NCBI RefSeq assembly: GCF_018882125.1
Contig: NZ_JACVOZ010000004.1
Location: 124,001-188,000, forward strand
Direction of reading: 5' to 3'
DNA length: 64,000 nucleotides
Source of the DNA: Polynucleobacter sp. AP-Melu-500A-A1
GTDB taxonomy: Bacteria > Pseudomonadota > Gammaproteobacteria > Burkholderiales > Burkholderiaceae
The position numbers were made by a program, and so were the translations under genes. The number at the start of each line of letters is the position of its first letter. The stretch's first letter is position 1. This document shows, piece by piece, positions 1-7,860 of this stretch. The notes beneath the pieces were generated by a model, which worked only from the letters and a program-made list of their open reading frames with translations, did not search any database and was not told the DNA's origin.

Positions 1-79
1 ACAGCTCCATAAAGGCTGATCCGATAGTGCCGGAAGAGCCAATAATGAGGGCTTTAAAGGGTTGGGGTAGCAGTGCCAT
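1..79 (-). CDS. Short-chain dehydrogenase-like protein, N-terminal fragment
   Basis: Only the first 26 codons lie inside the window; the gene runs off the left edge. The reverse strand starts with ATG at 79, preceded by an AAAGAG-type ribosome site. The peptide begins MALLPQPFKALIIGSSGTIG, a hydrophobic beta strand followed by a glycine-rich GSSGTIG turn typical of the NAD(P)-binding Rossmann fold of short-chain dehydrogenases. It is divergent from the DCC-family gene at 139. The substrate cannot be judged from this fragment. Confidence 0.6.
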   Translation of the reverse strand, partial: MALLPQPFKALIIGSSGTIGSAFMEL

Positions 80-138
80 AAGCTCTTTTAATAAATAGGG
101 TGTCCTCAGCTAGTTTATTGAATAAGTCTTAAAATTAC

Positions 139-555
139 TTGGTGAACCCCAAATTACAAAAACTAAGCCTCTTTTATGATGGCGCCTGTCCCTTATGTCA
201 GGCAGAGATTCTATTTTTGTCTGGCCGTAATCAAGCAGGCTTATTAGAATTTATTGACATCAATTCAGAGAGATATGATCCTATCAAGGTTGGTATTTCA
301 TGTGAAGAAGCCTTGGCAGCGATGTATGGGCAATATGCCGATGGCACCCTAATAAGCGGACCTGCTGTTTTCCCAGCAGCCTATCAAAGGGCTAACTTGC
401 CAAAACTGGCTTGGTTCTTCTCAAGAAAATCTTTGCAACCAGCATTGCAAATAGGCTATCGATTCTTTGCGAAAAATAGACATGCAATTTCTGGCTTATT
501 AGGGCCGGGAGCACTTTGGCTAGTGAAGTCTTCAAGACAAAAGACGCATGCTTAA
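139..555 (+). CDS. DCC-family (DUF393) thiol-disulfide oxidoreductase-like protein
   Basis: The 138-residue protein carries the family signature FYDGACPLC near residues 12-20, with cysteines 17 and 20 in a CxxC arrangement. The DCC or DUF393 family has a thioredoxin-like motif, and its members are predicted thiol-disulfide oxidoreductases of unknown substrate. No signal peptide or membrane segment is obvious, so a cytoplasmic site is likely. The start is TTG 139 or the adjacent GTG 142; no ATG is available in frame. It stands alone, divergent from the edge dehydrogenase. The family call rests on the motif and length; the biological role is unknown. Confidence 0.8.
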   Translation: MVNPKLQKLSLFYDGACPLCQAEILFLSGRNQAGLLEFIDINSERYDPIKVGISCEEALAAMYGQYADGTLISGPAVFPAAYQRANLPKLAWFFSRKSLQPALQIGYRFFAKNRHAISGLLGPGALWLVKSSRQKTHA

Positions 556-593
556 AAATAAATGAATAGCGAATTAAGGAATTAGGAGTCAAT

Positions 594-1025
594 GTGAGAT
601 TAGAAGATAAAGATCCAGCCAGACATGCTGGCATTGAATACCCAATGGAAGTGGGTGCGCCAGTCTTTGCGCCGATTAAAGTGGTTGAGGAAAAAGATAA
701 AGCAGTCAATGTCGCCAGACAAAATGCGAAGCTCGAATACGATCGCATCATGGAGCAGGCAGAAGTGCTCATGAAGCAAGCAAGAGCCCTGCAAGCTAGA
801 TTAGATGCTACGGAAATGGTTCATTGTGCTAAATTTGGCTTTAATCCAATTCATGGAAAAATTTATCACCTCTATTATGATGAACGCAATCAAGTGAATG
901 TCTTGATCCAAAATGCCCCAAATAATTGGAGCTGTGGAATTCCGGATGGTTGGAACTACTTGATGGCTGTTAAGAAGTTGGGTGATAGTACTTGGGCCAT
1001 CATCGAAGAAGACCAGCCCTTGTGA
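594..1025 (+). CDS. DUF2452 family protein
   Basis: The 143-residue protein resembles the DUF2452 family (related to human C1orf50), seen in the block ATEMVHCAKFGFNPIHGKIY at about residues 72-91 followed by a short Tyr-rich strand. The middle of the protein (residues 35-70) is charged and helical. The start is GTG 594, chosen because a TTAGGAG ribosome site lies just upstream and the overlapping ATG at 592 is followed at once by a stop. Its stop overlaps the GTG of the following HPP gene, so the two are probably translationally coupled. No function is known for the family. Confidence 0.75.
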   Translation: MRLEDKDPARHAGIEYPMEVGAPVFAPIKVVEEKDKAVNVARQNAKLEYDRIMEQAEVLMKQARALQARLDATEMVHCAKFGFNPIHGKIYHLYYDERNQVNVLIQNAPNNWSCGIPDGWNYLMAVKKLGDSTWAIIEEDQPL

Positions 1026-1528
1026 AAATTTTATTTTTGCGTTTGTTGTGGGTACTTCTTGGATCAACGATAGCAATTAGCTTGGCTTTATGGGTAACCC
1101 AGGCAAATTCACCATTACTGCTGGCTTCTCTTGGTGGTACAACTCTTTTTCTATTTGTACTATCGACGGCTCCTGCTGCACAACCAAGAGCAGTATTTGG
1201 CGCGCATTTAATCGGGGCCCTCATTGGAATCATCGCTTACCAATTATTTGGAGATGCTTTTTGGGTTTACGTTTTTGCCCTGGTGGTAACCATTGGTGTA
1301 TTGCTATTGGTGAGATGTGTACATCCACCAGCTGGCGCTAATCCACTCATTATGATTCAGGCGCATGCAAGTTTTATACATCTAGGGGTAACAGTGCTGG
1401 TTGGTGTGTCTATTATTTTTGCAGTTGCCTATATCTGGAGTAGATTGGGTATTGGATCTAGAAAATATCCTGTTTCTTGGAATCAACCCTCACCACCATC
1501 CTTAAATTGGAGTATTTGGGAGCGGTAA
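1022..1528 (+). CDS. HPP family integral membrane protein
   Basis: About four hydrophobic segments and the diagnostic loop HPPAGANPL identify the HPP family of small inner-membrane proteins. A second conserved stretch, QPRAVFGAHLIG, precedes it. Plant chloroplast members have been linked to nitrite transport, but bacterial members are mostly uncharacterised. The longest open frame begins at 992, inside the preceding gene. The GTG at 1022 is preferred because it overlaps the DUF2452 stop (GTGA) and leaves the hydrophobic N-terminus KILFLRLLWVLLGS at the start. That gives 168 residues, the usual size of single-domain members. Confidence 0.8.
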   Translation: MKILFLRLLWVLLGSTIAISLALWVTQANSPLLLASLGGTTLFLFVLSTAPAAQPRAVFGAHLIGALIGIIAYQLFGDAFWVYVFALVVTIGVLLLVRCVHPPAGANPLIMIQAHASFIHLGVTVLVGVSIIFAVAYIWSRLGIGSRKYPVSWNQPSPPSLNWSIWER

Positions 1529-1555
1529 TTTCAGTATCTGTCCCAATCTAATGGG

Positions 1556-2023
1556 TTAAAAGCCAAAGTCACTGAGAGAAGGGTGATCATCTGGTCTTCT
1601 ACCAAGAGGCCAAAAGAATTTTCTATCTGATTCTTTAATGGGTAAATCATTGATGCTGGCAAAGCGTCGCATCATAAATCCATTCTCATTAAATTCCCAA
1701 TTTTCATTACCAAAACTTCGGCTCCAATTACCTGAGTCATCATGGCACTCGTAAGCAAAGCGAACAGCGATACGATTATCCGTGAAAGCCCAAAGCTCTT
1801 TAATGAGTCTGTAATCTAATTCCTTATCCCATTTACGTCGCAGAAATTCTTTTACTTGTTCTCGTCCTCTGGGAAATTCCGAACGGTTTCGCCAAATAGT
1901 ATCTTCGGTATAAACCAAAGAAACTTTTTCCGGATCTCTTGTATTCCAAGCATCTTCAGCCATACGTATCTTTTGTATCGCTGTCTCTTTGGTAAATGGG
2001 GGAAGTGGTAATTTTTGCTCCAT
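1556..2023 (-). CDS. NTF2-like / DUF1348 family protein
   Basis: The 155-residue protein matches the DUF1348 branch of the NTF2/SnoaL-like fold. Signatures are the N-terminal helix [13 protein letters not shown], the strand [17 protein letters not shown], and the C-terminal [18 protein letters not shown] block that is nearly invariant in this group. The fold forms a cone-shaped pocket used by small isomerases and binding proteins, but no catalytic activity is established for DUF1348. No signal peptide is seen. It converges on the HPP gene, with 27 bases between the two stops. Confidence 0.8.
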   Translation of the reverse strand: MEQKLPLPPFTKETAIQKIRMAEDAWNTRDPEKVSLVYTEDTIWRNRSEFPRGREQVKEFLRRKWDKELDYRLIKELWAFTDNRIAVRFAYECHDDSGNWSRSFGNENWEFNENGFMMRRFASINDLPIKESDRKFFWPLGRRPDDHPSLSDFGF

Positions 2024-2355
2024 TGTGCACCTATGTTTTCTGCTGTCATTGGGGGTTTATTGAACGCTAAGCTTAACTACTAAATGACGGCTTATAGGCG
2101 CTCATCATCCGACAGCGCACTAATTTGGGGCGAAATTAAGGGGATCTATCTAGCCAATATTCTGCGTTGCAAGCACTCAAACTCACTTTGATGGAATTTT
2201 GATTGCGAAAATTGATGTTCACTATTTTGGTGCGTAGATATGTTGCTCGATAGGCTTTGGTGCATACCCATAGGAATTGCCCTAGCCTGCCTGATAACAA
2301 TGGTGCATAGATTTTGAGACTTGAATCAACCCATTAAAACTACTTGGAGATGCAA
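2024..2355 (+). promoter_or_regulatory. Control region of the cyn operon with three TGGTGC direct repeats
   Basis: This gene-free stretch separates a divergent NTF2-like gene from cynA. It holds three direct copies of TGGTGC(A/G)TA beginning at 2228, 2258 and 2301. TGGTGCA is one half of the NtrC enhancer palindrome TGCACN5TGGTGCA, so nitrogen control is plausible, but complete palindromes are not seen. A GG-N10-GC spacing at 2193-2206 (TGGAATTTTGATTGCG) is a weak sigma-54 candidate. TTGATG 2212-2217 with TAGATA 2235-2240, 17 bases apart, is a weak sigma-70 alternative. GGAG at 2346-2349 supports the ATG at 2356. Confidence 0.35.
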
Positions 2356-3729
2356 ATGAATTCATATCGCCCCTTTGATCCCGATAGACCCTTATTTAGT
2401 AGTCGTTGCAGTTGCGGTCGACATGCATCCGATGCCGATCATGCGCTCGATTTATCTGCAAAGATCGATGAAGAAAAAATGAGTGCCGATTTTGTTGAGG
2501 CAAGCTTAGTAAAAGCCTTGTTTCCTCAAGAAGATCGCAGGCGTGCATTTTTGAAGGCAGTGGGCGCTGGTGGTGCCATGAGTGCTTTATCAGGATTTCT
2601 GCCAATAGGATCTCTACAAGCTATGGCTCAAGAAAAAGCACCGCTTGAAAAACCTGACTTGAAGATTGGTTTTATTGCGATTACTTGTGCAACCCCACTG
2701 ATCATGTCTGACCCATTAGGCTTTTATAAAAAGCAGGGTTTAAATGTCACCTTGAATAAAACCGCTGGCTGGGCTTTGATCAGAGACAAGATGCTCAATA
2801 AAGAGCATGACGCTTCTCACTTCCTCTCACCAATGCCATTGTCAATGTCTATGGGTCTAGGCTCTGATCCATCTCAAATGCGTGTGGCCACTATTCAAAA
2901 CGTGAACGGTCAAGCAATTACTCTGGCGAATAAACACAAAGATAATCGTGATCCCAAAAATTGGAAGGGTATGAAGTTTGCAGTCCCATTTGAATACTCA
3001 ATGCACAATTTCTTGTTACGTTATTACGTAGCACAAGCAGGCTTAGATCCAGATAAGGATATCCAAATCCGTGTGACACCTCCACCTGAAATGGTTGCTA
3101 ATCTACGTGCTGGCAATATTGATGGTTTCTTAGGGCCTGATCCATTTAATCAGCGCGCAGTCTATGACGAAGTTGGCTTCATTCATATTCTGACAAAACA
3201 GATTTGGGACGGACATCCATGCTGTGCATTTGGTACTTCTGAGGAATTTATTAAGAAGAACCCCAATACCTTCGCCGCTTTATATCGGGCAGTACTTAAT
3301 GCTTCTACGATGGCTCGTGATCCCGCCAATCGTCCACTCATTGCTAAGGTAATTTCAGCGCCTAATTATCTCAACCAACCAGAGACGGTAGTGATGCAAG
3401 TGTTAACTGGTAAGTTTGCCGATGGCTTAGGTAATGTGCAAAACGTTCCTGATCGGATCGATTTCAACCCAATTCCTTGGTACTCAATGGCCACTTGGAT
3501 GCTGACACAGATGCAACGTTGGGGTTATGTGAAGGGCGATGTCAACTATAAGGACATTTCTGAAAAGGTATTCCTGTTGACTGATGCTAAGAAATATATG
3601 GGTGAAACTGGCATTGCCATTCCTCCATTAGCTAAGGCAGGTTACAAAAAAGACAAAATCATGGGTAAGGAGTTTGATCCAAGTCAGCCAGTTGCCTACC
3701 TCAAGTCTTTCCCGGGAAGCAAAGCTTAA
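2356..3729 (+). CDS. cynA: Cyanate/nitrate-type ABC transporter substrate-binding protein
   Basis: This 457-residue protein belongs to the NrtA/CmpA/CynA group of periplasmic receptors for small anions. Recognisable blocks are GFIAITCATPLIMSDPLGFY, the HPCCAFGTS segment and the LRAGNIDGFLGPDPFNQ region. A twin-arginine motif, RRRAFLK at residues 61-67, followed by an Ala/Gly-rich hydrophobic stretch, predicts Tat export. It is preceded by an unusual 60-residue leader with CSCGRH at 18-23. The ATG at 2356 is chosen because GGAG lies six bases upstream; TTG 2344 and ATG 2350 are alternatives. It is the first gene of a tight operon ending in cyanase, so cyanate is the likely ligand; nitrate, bicarbonate and taurine receptors share the fold. 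Confidence 0.85.
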   Translation: MNSYRPFDPDRPLFSSRCSCGRHASDADHALDLSAKIDEEKMSADFVEASLVKALFPQEDRRRAFLKAVGAGGAMSALSGFLPIGSLQAMAQEKAPLEKPDLKIGFIAITCATPLIMSDPLGFYKKQGLNVTLNKTAGWALIRDKMLNKEHDASHFLSPMPLSMSMGLGSDPSQMRVATIQNVNGQAITLANKHKDNRDPKNWKGMKFAVPFEYSMHNFLLRYYVAQAGLDPDKDIQIRVTPPPEMVANLRAGNIDGFLGPDPFNQRAVYDEVGFIHILTKQIWDGHPCCAFGTSEEFIKKNPNTFAALYRAVLNASTMARDPANRPLIAKVISAPNYLNQPETVVMQVLTGKFADGLGNVQNVPDRIDFNPIPWYSMATWMLTQMQRWGYVKGDVNYKDISEKVFLLTDAKKYMGETGIAIPPLAKAGYKKDKIMGKEFDPSQPVAYLKSFPGSKA

Positions 3730-3740
3730 CAAGGTCATCT

Positions 3741-4604
3741 ATGAAAAAGTTATCCGTAAAAGCGCGAGGCGCAATCCTCTCGCTAGTGATCTTGCTCGTT
3801 GCTCTATTAATGTGGCATATCGCAACTGTTCCTAAAGTGGTGATTAATCCAGTAACTGCTTCGGGATCTAGTGAGTATCAAGCCTTAATGGGGCAGAGTA
3901 GTGTTGGAGAAACTGCACAAAAATCAGGATTTCCAACACTGACTCAAATGGGCGAGACTTTCTATAAACAACTCTCACATCCTTTTTATGATAATGGGCC
4001 CAACGACAAAGGTATTGGAATACAGCTGGCCTACTCATTAGCCCGTGTGGGACTTGGATTCTTGTTAGCCATGCTGGTAGCAATACCTTTAGGGTTCTTG
4101 ATCGGCATGTCTCCTTTGGCTTACGAGGCATTTAATCCGTTTATTCAAATACTCAAGCCAATCTCGCCTCTAGCTTGGATGCCAATTGCGCTCTATACGA
4201 TTAAAGATTCTTCGATATCAGGCATTTTTGTAATCTTTATTTGCTCTGTATGGCCAATGTTGCTCAACACTGCATTTGGTGTTGCTAATGTCCGAAAAGA
4301 ATTATTAAACGTAACGAAAACTTTAGAAGTTTCTCCATTACGCAAGGCTTTCTTGGTGATTTTGCCAGCCGCTGCTCCCACTATTCTCACAGGCATGCGG
4401 ATCTCCATGGGAATTGCATGGTTAGTGATTGTTGCTGCTGAAATGTTAGTAGGCGGCACCGGTATTGGTTACTTCTTATGGAATGAATGGAATAACTTGT
4501 CTTTATCAAGCGTTATTTTTGCCATCATCCTCATTGGGGTGGTAGGTATGTTGCTTGATTTGGCTTTTGCTAAATTACAAAAGATGGTGTCCTATGCAGA
4601 CTGA
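3741..4604 (+). CDS. cynB: Cyanate ABC transporter permease
   Basis: The 287-residue protein is an NrtB-type inner-membrane permease of the nitrate/sulfonate/bicarbonate importer family. It has an N-terminal membrane helix (about residues 10-30), a periplasmic segment of about 60 residues and a five-helix permease core. The EAA-type coupling loop, which contacts the ATPase, is seen around EVSPLRKAFLVILPAAAPTI. The block ILKPISPLAWMPIALY is typical of NrtB and SsuC. It starts 11 bases after cynA and its 3' end overlaps cynD. The position between a receptor and an ATPase, upstream of cyanase, supports cyanate uptake. Confidence 0.85.
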   Translation: MKKLSVKARGAILSLVILLVALLMWHIATVPKVVINPVTASGSSEYQALMGQSSVGETAQKSGFPTLTQMGETFYKQLSHPFYDNGPNDKGIGIQLAYSLARVGLGFLLAMLVAIPLGFLIGMSPLAYEAFNPFIQILKPISPLAWMPIALYTIKDSSISGIFVIFICSVWPMLLNTAFGVANVRKELLNVTKTLEVSPLRKAFLVILPAAAPTILTGMRISMGIAWLVIVAAEMLVGGTGIGYFLWNEWNNLSLSSVIFAIILIGVVGMLLDLAFAKLQKMVSYAD

Positions 4605-5460
4605 AAAAACATTTTTAAAGATAGAGAATCTCAGCAAATCATACAAGGCTGATGCTCCTCCCGTATTTGAAGGCATCAACTTTGAAATTGAACGAGGTGA
4701 GTTTGTTTGCATCATTGGCCATTCAGGTTGCGGTAAGACCACTATTTTGAATGTGCTTGCTGGCCTTGAGGATGCTTCCGGTGGCTATGCTTATATGACT
4801 GGTCGTGAAATTAAGGGGCCAAGCCTAGATAGAGGAGTAGTGTTTCAAGGTCACGCTTTAATGCCTTGGATGACAGCACTTCAAAACGTTGCTTTTGCCG
4901 TGAAATCGAAATTTCCTGATTGGTCTAAAGAAAAAATTACTGAGCATTCCAAAAAATATCTAGCGATGGTGGGTCTTGTAAATGCTGAAAACAAGAAGCC
5001 ATCAGAGTTATCTGGTGGTATGAAACAAAGGGTAGGCATCGCTCGTGCATTTGCAATCGAGCCAAAGATGTTATTGCTTGATGAGCCTTTTGGGGCGCTC
5101 GATGCATTAACGCGCGGAGTGATTCAGGATGAGCTTCTAAAGATTTGTAGTGAAACCCAACAAACGGTATTTATGATTACGCACGATGTTGACGAAGCTA
5201 TCTTATTAGCAGATAAGATCATGTTGATGAGTAATGGGCCCAATGCTCGCATTGCTGAGATTGTTGTCAATACCTTACCTAAAGATCGCAAACGCGCTAA
5301 TTTACATCATGACCAAATGTATTACCCCATGCGCAACCATTTAGTAGATTTTCTGGTTAATCGCTCAAAAGATCTACAAGCAAAAGGAGCTACTGGAGGG
5401 CTTGACGGATATCAACCCACTGTAGTTCGCCCTGGTATAGATACACCAATTACCCAATAA
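4594..5460 (+). CDS. cynD: Cyanate ABC transporter ATP-binding protein
   Basis: A complete ABC ATPase of 288 residues. Walker A is GHSGCGKT (42-49), the Q-loop is in VVFQGHALMPW, the signature is LSGGMKQR, Walker B is LLLDEPFGALDAL and the switch histidine is in MITHDVDEA. These match the NrtD/SsuB/TauB branch for small anion importers. The open frame extends upstream to 4555, but ATG 4594 gives the normal N-terminus and overlaps the cynB stop by 11 bases, indicating coupling. The roughly 80-residue C-terminal tail after the nucleotide domain is also seen in NrtD-type proteins. Confidence 0.85.
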   Translation: MQTEKTFLKIENLSKSYKADAPPVFEGINFEIERGEFVCIIGHSGCGKTTILNVLAGLEDASGGYAYMTGREIKGPSLDRGVVFQGHALMPWMTALQNVAFAVKSKFPDWSKEKITEHSKKYLAMVGLVNAENKKPSELSGGMKQRVGIARAFAIEPKMLLLDEPFGALDALTRGVIQDELLKICSETQQTVFMITHDVDEAILLADKIMLMSNGPNARIAEIVVNTLPKDRKRANLHHDQMYYPMRNHLVDFLVNRSKDLQAKGATGGLDGYQPTVVRPGIDTPITQ

Positions 5461-5487
5461 ATTACGAATTCAAATAAGGAGAATGAA

Positions 5488-5931
5488 ATGGACCGTTCAG
5501 TAGTTACACAAAAAATTATCGAAGCTAAAGTGCGTAAAGGCATGAAGTGGGGCGATATTGCTCATGCAATTGGCGAGTCAAAAGAGTGGGTTACCGCTGG
5601 TTGCTTAGGCCAAATGACTTTTACGAAGCCTCAAGCAGAGGCAGCAGGTAAACTATTTGATTTGACTGATGAAGAAATGGCTTGGTTGCAAATCGTTCCT
5701 TATAAAGGTTCATTACCGACAGCTGTTCCAACTGATCCATTAATCTATCGCTGGTACGAAATTGTGAGTGTTTATGGAACAACGATTAAAGAACTCATTC
5801 ATGAAGAGTTTGGGGATGGGATTATGAGTGCGATTGATTTTTCAATGGATATTCAGCGAGAACCAGACCCTAAGGGGGATCGTGTTCAGGTAGTGCTCTC
5901 AGGAAAGTATTTGGCCTATAAGACTTATTAA
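5488..5931 (+). CDS. cynS: Cyanate hydratase (cyanase)
   Basis: The 147-residue protein is a full-length cyanase, which converts cyanate and bicarbonate to carbamate, decaying to ammonia and CO2. The three catalytic residues known from E. coli CynS (Arg96, Glu99, Ser122) are matched with identical spacing by Arg88, Glu91 and Ser114, within IYRWYEIVSVYG and FGDGIMSAIDF. The N-terminal half is the usual helix-turn-helix-like oligomerisation domain. AAGGAG lies about six bases before the ATG. As the last gene of cynABDS it uses the imported cyanate as a nitrogen source. No carbonic anhydrase (cynT) gene is found in the window. Confidence 0.97.
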   Translation: MDRSVVTQKIIEAKVRKGMKWGDIAHAIGESKEWVTAGCLGQMTFTKPQAEAAGKLFDLTDEEMAWLQIVPYKGSLPTAVPTDPLIYRWYEIVSVYGTTIKELIHEEFGDGIMSAIDFSMDIQREPDPKGDRVQVVLSGKYLAYKTY

Positions 5932-5950
5932 TTTTGGTGATACTTAAACA

Positions 5951-5976
5951 AAAGCCACCTTCTGGTGGCTTTTTTA
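5951..5976. terminator. Bidirectional rho-independent terminator
   Basis: A nine-base-pair stem, AAAGCCACC (5951-5959) with GGTGGCTTT (5964-5972), closes a TTCT loop and is followed by a T run. On the reverse strand the stem is followed by TTTTGTTT. It lies between the convergent cynS and Bug-receptor genes and can end both transcripts. Confidence 0.9.
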
Positions 5977-6942
5977 TTAATCTAAACTGATCTTAGCGTC
6001 TTTTGCTACCTTGCCCCAACGCGACCATTCGGATTCGATTAAGGCATTCGCTTGTGCTGGAGTACCTGGTGAGGGATTGATTCCGCCCTTGATCAGACTA
6101 GAACGTGTTGCCTCGCTATTGATGACTTTATTCAAGCTTTGATTCAGCGTTTGTATTACGGCTGCGGGCGTATTTTTAGGTGCGACCAGTATCTGCCAGC
6201 CACTAATCACCACGGGAACACCTTGCTCTGAAAGTGTCGGAATGGAATCGGCGGATGAAATACGTTTCTCAGTGCTAATGCCTAATATTTTGATGCGACC
6301 ACTACTGGCTTGGGGGAGTGCTACTGATAGTGGAACCATCATGGCATCGACATCTCCAGCTGCTACAGCGGTAATGGCTGGCGCAGCTCCCTGAAAAGGA
6401 ACGTGTACTAAATCAATACCGCTAGTTTGTTTAAGTTTCTCAAATGCAATCTGTGAAGTACTGCCAATTCCCCACGATGAGTAATTTAATTTTCCAGAGC
6501 GCGCTTTTGCATACTCAATGAACTCTCCAAGGTTATTGACTGGCAATTTAGGATTGATTACTAAAGCAAACGGAAAACTGCCTAACAATCCAACGGCTGA
6601 AAAATCTTTGAGCGCATCGTAATTTACTTTTTTGTATACATGCGGATTGATGGCCAATCCTTCCGCTCCTGCTAGAAGGAGGGTGTAGCCATCGGCAGGA
6701 GATTTGGCGACAAAGTCTGTGCCAATCATAGTATTAGCCCCAGGCTTATTTTCCACAATGATAGATTGCCCTAATTGTTCTGTTAATCCTTGGGCAATTG
6801 TGCGAGCAGATATATCGACATTACCGCCAGCCGTAAAGGGCACGATTAAGCGAATGGCATGGTCGGGGAAAGGCGCTGCATGACTTGATCCAATACTTGC
6901 GACTAGTAACAAAGATATGCTTATAAGCTTTAATAGTTTCAT
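5977..6942 (-). CDS. TTT-type (Bug family) periplasmic receptor
   Basis: A 321-residue receptor of the Bug family, the extracytoplasmic component of tripartite tricarboxylate transporters, which binds carboxylates. A Sec signal peptide ends near residue 22 (SSHA, then APFPDH). The first ligand loop is PFTAGGNVDISAR; the pyrrolidone-cage and carboxylate-clamp loops are NKPGANTMIG and YSSWGIGS. The variant VPFQGAAPA replaces the usual VPYKGG. It lies 10 bases downstream of the maleate isomerase-like gene on the same strand, so the two probably form an operon in which this protein captures that enzyme's substrate or a relative. The ligand cannot be read from sequence. Confidence 0.92.
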   Translation of the reverse strand: MKLLKLISISLLLVASIGSSHAAPFPDHAIRLIVPFTAGGNVDISARTIAQGLTEQLGQSIIVENKPGANTMIGTDFVAKSPADGYTLLLAGAEGLAINPHVYKKVNYDALKDFSAVGLLGSFPFALVINPKLPVNNLGEFIEYAKARSGKLNYSSWGIGSTSQIAFEKLKQTSGIDLVHVPFQGAAPAITAVAAGDVDAMMVPLSVALPQASSGRIKILGISTEKRISSADSIPTLSEQGVPVVISGWQILVAPKNTPAAVIQTLNQSLNKVINSEATRSSLIKGGINPSPGTPAQANALIESEWSRWGKVAKDAKISLD

Positions 6943-6952
6943 GAAGAGTACC

Positions 6953-7681
6953 TTAGTTATATTTTCCGGCTAACAGGGAGCCATAGCCCCGAATGTCTGA
7001 TTTAATTCCGGCGACTCTGATAGCGTTCCACATCGTCGCGGCAATACTGGAAATAATTGGCTTGCCTAAACTAGCTTCTGCTTTTTCTAGGGCATCAATT
7101 GTCGGCATTCCAACGCCACTGATAAAGATGGCATCGGCCCCTGAGAGATCTACTTGCTTCATGAGTTGCCCAGCTCTTTCGGGTGTTTCGTCATAAATAT
7201 TTTTGACGCCTGGTAAATTTCCAAAGCTAATAATATTGAAGCCGTATTCCTCCAATAAATTTTTACAGCGCAAGGTGTTTTGCTCGCTATAGGGTGTGCC
7301 AAAGGCGATATTGTTTACTCCGATTTGTCTGAGCGCAGTCACCACACTTCCAAAAGCGGTAATAAAGGGAACTTCAAATGTTTTCTGAAGGCAATCGACC
7401 AATTTGGCCTCGCCATCTTTGCCTAAGGTGTAGCTATTTGCTGTATGAGCCATAGCTACTACACTGGGATTCACTAATTTCATTAGTGCTAGATTTTCAT
7501 CAAGGTGGTCGATTTGAGATTGGTTGCGCTCATCTTGCCCTAACAGGCTACCAGTTTCACCAAAGGCGACCATTCTGGTGAAGTGCACAGAAAACTCAGG
7601 GCGTGCCATTTTGATAACCTCGCCCTCGGTGTTAGGGTTTCCTGGGGGGATTAAAAATCCAAGGCGCGCAAGGCTCTGCAT
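6953..7681 (-). CDS. Maleate isomerase / Asp-Glu racemase superfamily protein lacking catalytic cysteines
   Basis: The 242-residue protein has the N-terminus MQSLARLGFLIPPGNPNTE and the C-terminal block ISSIAATMWNAIRVAGI of the maleate cis-trans isomerase / arylmalonate decarboxylase group. These enzymes use one or two cysteines, in a CTSGS-like loop and a second loop near residue 190. Here those loops read AHTANSYTLG and ISGVGMPTID, with no cysteine. The only two cysteines (VDCLQ, LRCKN) are elsewhere. ATG 7681 is preferred over TTG 7696, with GGAG ten bases upstream. The gene leads an operon with the Bug receptor. The fold is clear; the reaction is not. Confidence 0.75.
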   Translation of the reverse strand: MQSLARLGFLIPPGNPNTEGEVIKMARPEFSVHFTRMVAFGETGSLLGQDERNQSQIDHLDENLALMKLVNPSVVAMAHTANSYTLGKDGEAKLVDCLQKTFEVPFITAFGSVVTALRQIGVNNIAFGTPYSEQNTLRCKNLLEEYGFNIISFGNLPGVKNIYDETPERAGQLMKQVDLSGADAIFISGVGMPTIDALEKAEASLGKPIISSIAATMWNAIRVAGIKSDIRGYGSLLAGKYN

Positions 7682-7860
7682 TAATACTGTCTCCAATATA
7701 TTTTTTAAGCTACTTTAGCAGTATTTGAACATGCTATTGGGAATGTCGATAGAAGAATTATGGCTATGCTTTAAAAAAATGGTAGGCTTGAATAATTGCC
7801 AAAGTACTTATAGAAGCTTTATTTTCTAAGTTCATCAATAAAGATAAGAAAGATTCTGTG
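7682..7860. promoter_or_regulatory. Divergent promoter region between isomerase-like and nitroreductase genes
   Basis: About 180 bases separate two divergently transcribed genes, so both promoters must lie here. The stretch is AT-rich and I see no convincing operator palindrome or strong -35/-10 pair. The 3' end carries AAGAAAG about eight bases before the nitroreductase start. Confidence 0.3.

Noticed and set aside
4193-4459. Reverse-strand open frame of 88 codons inside cynB
   Set aside because: It lies wholly opposite a well-supported permease gene, has no ribosome site and no recognisable motif.
7524-7718. Forward open frame opposite the isomerase-like gene
   Set aside because: Arg/Ser-rich shadow translation of a gene with clear family motifs on the other strand.
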